A stretch of DNA of 43,407 nucleotides from an uncultured beta proteobacterium (GTDB lineage Bacteria > Pseudomonadota > Gammaproteobacteria > Burkholderiales > Burkholderiaceae_C). The notes beneath the pieces are model-generated. The model was not told the origin of the DNA, did no database searches, and worked only from the letters and a program-made list of their open reading frames with translations. Positions 40,702-43,407 of the stretch are shown here, piece after piece; position 1 is the first letter of the stretch, and every line of letters starts with the position of its first letter. The DNA is taken from positions 1 through 43,407 of the forward strand of contig CAIOUR010000258.1 in assembly GCA_903861575.1 (NCBI GenBank). Direction: 5' to 3'. A program made the translations under genes and the position numbers.

Positions 40702-40732
40702 CCTGTGCTCCTTATCCGCGCAAGCGCGTGGG

Positions 40733-40954
40733 CTATTCCGTCATGCGGCTGCGCACATAGATCAAGGCGCAGCCCAAAGCCACCAGGGGTAACCCCAGCC
40801 ACAAGCCCCAATCCGCTAACGCCGCGTCTATCGGCTGCACAAAATGCGACACCACCAAAGAGAGCAAACCCGCGTAGATGCAAATCCAAACCCAACGTTG
40901 GATGCGTTTGAAGCGTGGGTTATCGACTTTGTGGTGGGATTTAATCAGGGACAT
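40733..40954 (-). CDS. Small membrane protein of unknown function (two predicted TM segments)
   Basis: MSLIKSHHKVDNPRFKRIQRWVWICIYAGLLSLVVSHFVQPIDAALADWGLWLGLPLVALGCALIYVRSRMTE; just upstream of SDR gene. Confidence 0.7.
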   Translation of the reverse strand: MSLIKSHHKVDNPRFKRIQRWVWICIYAGLLSLVVSHFVQPIDAALADWGLWLGLPLVALGCALIYVRSRMTE

Positions 40955-41058
40955 GGCGAGATTCTTTTGGGTCTTGGAACGAGCTGCGGTAGCTTGAGGA
41001 AGAGCCGATCATGCGCTCGGATTGTGAACAACGGTGGCGCAGAGCTTAGCGCCTGGGC

Positions 41059-42234
41059 TTAGAAAACCTCAAACACCCCGGCGGCACCCATGCCGCCGCC
41101 AATGCACATGGTGATGCAGACCCGTTTCGCACCCCGGCGCTTACCCTCGATCAAGGCGTGACCGGTCAGGCGCTGACCGCTGGCGCCATACGGATGACCC
41201 ACCGCGATCGCGCCGCCGTTGACGTTCAGCGCCTCAGGCGGAATACCCAGCGCGTCGCGGCAATACAGCACCTGCACCGCAAAGGCTTCATTGAGCTCCC
41301 ACAGGTCGATGTCGCTGACTTTCAAGCCCAGCCGCGCCAGCACTTTGGGCACGGCGACCACCGGGCCTATGCCCATTTCATCGGGCTCGCAGCCCGCCAC
41401 CGCAAAGCCCAAAAAGCGCCCTAGCGGCTGCAAGCCACGCTGCTGCACCAGACGCTCGTGCATCACTACCACCGCGCCCGCGCCATCCGAGAACTGGCTG
41501 GCGTTTCCGGCGGACACCAGACCGCCCGGGATCGCCGAGCGCAGGCCATGTATGCCCTCAAAGGTGGTTCCAGCGCGTATGCCTTCGTCATCGTGCACAG
41601 TCACTTCGCGGGTCACCATGCCGGTCTGCTTATCGACCACGCCCATGGTCACGCTGATGGGCGCAATCTCGTCGGTGAAGCGTCCGGCCTGCAGCGCGGC
41701 GCTGGCATTCTGCTGGCTCTGCGCGCCATAGATGTCCATGGCCTCGCGGCTGATCTGGTAGCGCTTGGCGACCTGCTCAGCGGTTTGCAGCATGTTCCAG
41801 TAGATCTCTGGCTTGTGCTGCACCAGCCACGGGTCGGTAGCCATGTGCTGGTTGGCTTCTTGCTGCACGCACGAGATCGACTCCACGCCACCGGCCACAT
41901 ACACATCGCCTTCGTTGGCGATGACCCGCTGCGCGGCCAGCGCAATGGTTTGCAAACCCGAGGAGCAAAACCGGTTCACGGTCAGACCCGAAACCGTCAC
42001 CGGGCAACCGGCGCGCAATGCGGCCTGGCGGGCGACATTGGAGCCGGTTGCGCCCTCGGGAAAGGCGCAGCCCATGAGCACGTCATCGACCTCGACGGCG
42101 TCAATACCCGCGCGGGAAATGGCGTGGGCAATCGCGTGGCCGGCCAGCGTCGCGCCATGGGTCATGTTGAAGGCGCCCTTCCAGCTTTTGGTCAGCGGCG
42201 TGCGGGCGGTGGAAACAATCAGGGCGGCGGTCAT
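41059..42234 (-). CDS. Acetyl-CoA C-acyltransferase (thiolase)
   Basis: [22 protein letters not shown] active-site Cys, [42 protein letters not shown]. Confidence 0.95.
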   Translation of the reverse strand: MTAALIVSTARTPLTKSWKGAFNMTHGATLAGHAIAHAISRAGIDAVEVDDVLMGCAFPEGATGSNVARQAALRAGCPVTVSGLTVNRFCSSGLQTIALAAQRVIANEGDVYVAGGVESISCVQQEANQHMATDPWLVQHKPEIYWNMLQTAEQVAKRYQISREAMDIYGAQSQQNASAALQAGRFTDEIAPISVTMGVVDKQTGMVTREVTVHDDEGIRAGTTFEGIHGLRSAIPGGLVSAGNASQFSDGAGAVVVMHERLVQQRGLQPLGRFLGFAVAGCEPDEMGIGPVVAVPKVLARLGLKVSDIDLWELNEAFAVQVLYCRDALGIPPEALNVNGGAIAVGHPYGASGQRLTGHALIEGKRRGAKRVCITMCIGGGMGAAGVFEVF

Positions 42235-42243
42235 GGGGAATCC

Positions 42244-43407
42244 TCAATTGAAAGTGTGACCGGCTGCGGCCAAACGGGACAGCAGCGGCGCGGGTCGCCA
42301 AAAGCCGGGGTCGGAATGCGGGTTGGCGGCAAAGCGCTGCATGGTCTGGACCACGGTGAATAGGCCCAGCTCATCGGCATACAGCATCGGCCCGCCGCGA
42401 AAGGCGGGAAAGCCATAGCCGTACAAATAGACGATGTCGATATCGCTGGCGCGGATGGCAATGCCTTCTTCCAGAACATGCGCCGCCTCGTTCACCAGGG
42501 CCAGCACCAGGCGCTGCACGATCTCCTGTGCGTCAATCTTGCGCGGCGTGATGCCTTGCGCGCTGCGGCAGGCGTCGATGGCGGCGGCCACCACAGGGCT
42601 CGGCATCGCGTCGCGCTTGCCTTCCACGTAGTCGTACCAGCCCGCGCCGGTTTTCTGGCCGAAGCGACCCATTTCACATACCGCGTCGGCCGTGGGGCTG
42701 TAGCGCATGCCGGGGTTCTCGATGGCGCGGCGCTTGCGGATGGCCCAGCCGATGTCGTTACCGGCCAGATCACTCATGCGGAACGGCCCCATCGCCATGC
42801 CAAAGGCTTCCATGGCTTTGTCCACCTGCTGCGGGCTGCAACCCTCGTCGAGCAAAAAGCCGGCTTGGCGCAGGTACTGCTCCACCATGCGGTTACCGAT
42901 GAAGCCGTAGCACACGCCGGAGACCACCGCCGTTTTACGGATCTTCTTGGAAAGCGCCATAACCGTGGCCAACGCATCGGGAGCGGTCTTCGCGCCGCGC
43001 ACCACTTCGAGCAGCTTCATCACATTCGCCGGGCTGAAAAAATGCAGGCCCACCACATCCTGCGGGCGCTGCATGCAGGCGGCAATCTGGTTCAGATCCA
43101 GCGTGGACGTGTTGGACGCCAGGATGGCCCCGGGCTTCATCACCCGGTCCAGCTCCCGGAACACCTGTGACTTCACGCCCATGTCTTCAAACACCGCCTC
43201 AATCACCAAATCCGCCTGCGCCAGATCCTGGTAGCGCAGCGTGGTGCCCAGCAAAGCCATACGCTGCTCCAGCGCCTCGGGCTTGAGCGTGCCCTTGCTG
43301 ACCTGCGCCTCGTAGTTGCGGCGCATGATGGCCACGCCGCGCTCCAGCGCCTCGGGCTGCAACTCCAGCAGCTGCACCGGAATTCCGGCATTCAGAAAAT
43401 TCATGGC
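42244..43407 (-). CDS. 3-hydroxyacyl-CoA dehydrogenase (FadB-like multifunctional), N-terminus outside window
   Basis: MRRNYEAQVSKGTLKPEALEQRMALLGTTLRYQDLAQADLVIEAVFEDMGVKSQVFRELDRVMKPGAILASNTSTLDLNQIA...VVGLHFFSPANVMKLLEVVRG. Upstream domains run beyond the window edge. Confidence 0.92.
   Translation of the reverse strand, partial: AMNFLNAGIPVQLLELQPEALERGVAIMRRNYEAQVSKGTLKPEALEQRMALLGTTLRYQDLAQADLVIEAVFEDMGVKSQVFRELDRVMKPGAILASNTSTLDLNQIAACMQRPQDVVGLHFFSPANVMKLLEVVRGAKTAPDALATVMALSKKIRKTAVVSGVCYGFIGNRMVEQYLRQAGFLLDEGCSPQQVDKAMEAFGMAMGPFRMSDLAGNDIGWAIRKRRAIENPGMRYSPTADAVCEMGRFGQKTGAGWYDYVEGKRDAMPSPVVAAAIDACRSAQGITPRKIDAQEIVQRLVLALVNEAAHVLEEGIAIRASDIDIVYLYGYGFPAFRGGPMLYADELGLFTVVQTMQRFAANPHSDPGFWRPAPLLSRLAAAGHTFN

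Noticed and set aside
1-43407. CRISPR array, prophage, transposon, toxin-antitoxin or defence island
   Set aside because: No regularly spaced repeats, transposase, integrase, phage structural or toxin-like proteins seen in the ORF track or sequence.

Overview
This window is a 43.4 kb, GC-rich piece of a bacterial chromosome. Gene content and order (hom-thrC-moeA-moaD-moaE-clpB; rpsF-priB-rpsR-rplI-dnaB; thrS-infC-rpmI-rplT-pheS-pheT-ihfA-merR) suggest a betaproteobacterium, probably Comamonadaceae/Rhodoferax-like; that placement is inference. It is mostly ordinary core genome: a partial RND adaptor, hpnCDE, a tRNA-Pro(GGG), the thrS...ihfA translation operon, aceA, a DMT transporter, a SWIB-domain protein, clpB, Mo-cofactor and threonine genes, an alanine-type aminotransferase, peroxiredoxin, a PhoH-family protein, dnaB and ribosomal genes, ppsA/ppsR, a BI-1 family protein, rlmD-nlpD-pcm-surE, an SDR gene, and a thiolase/3-hydroxyacyl-CoA dehydrogenase pair. 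I saw no CRISPR array, prophage, transposon or clear new multi-gene defence or biosynthetic system. The observations most worth a second look are: an in-frame amber codon in rpmI (L35); an SDR gene with no ATG/GTG/TTG start that appears to begin at ATT behind an AAGGAG Shine-Dalgarno; an internally deleted, frameshifted PanE/ApbA-like pseudogene between thrS and aceA; paired GTCTTAT-N0-ATAAGAC operators 30 bp apart upstream of aceA; stem-loops just before dnaB and pheS; a terminator embedded in a 22-codon ORF ahead of phoH; and a nlpD/rlmD junction with no rpoS.
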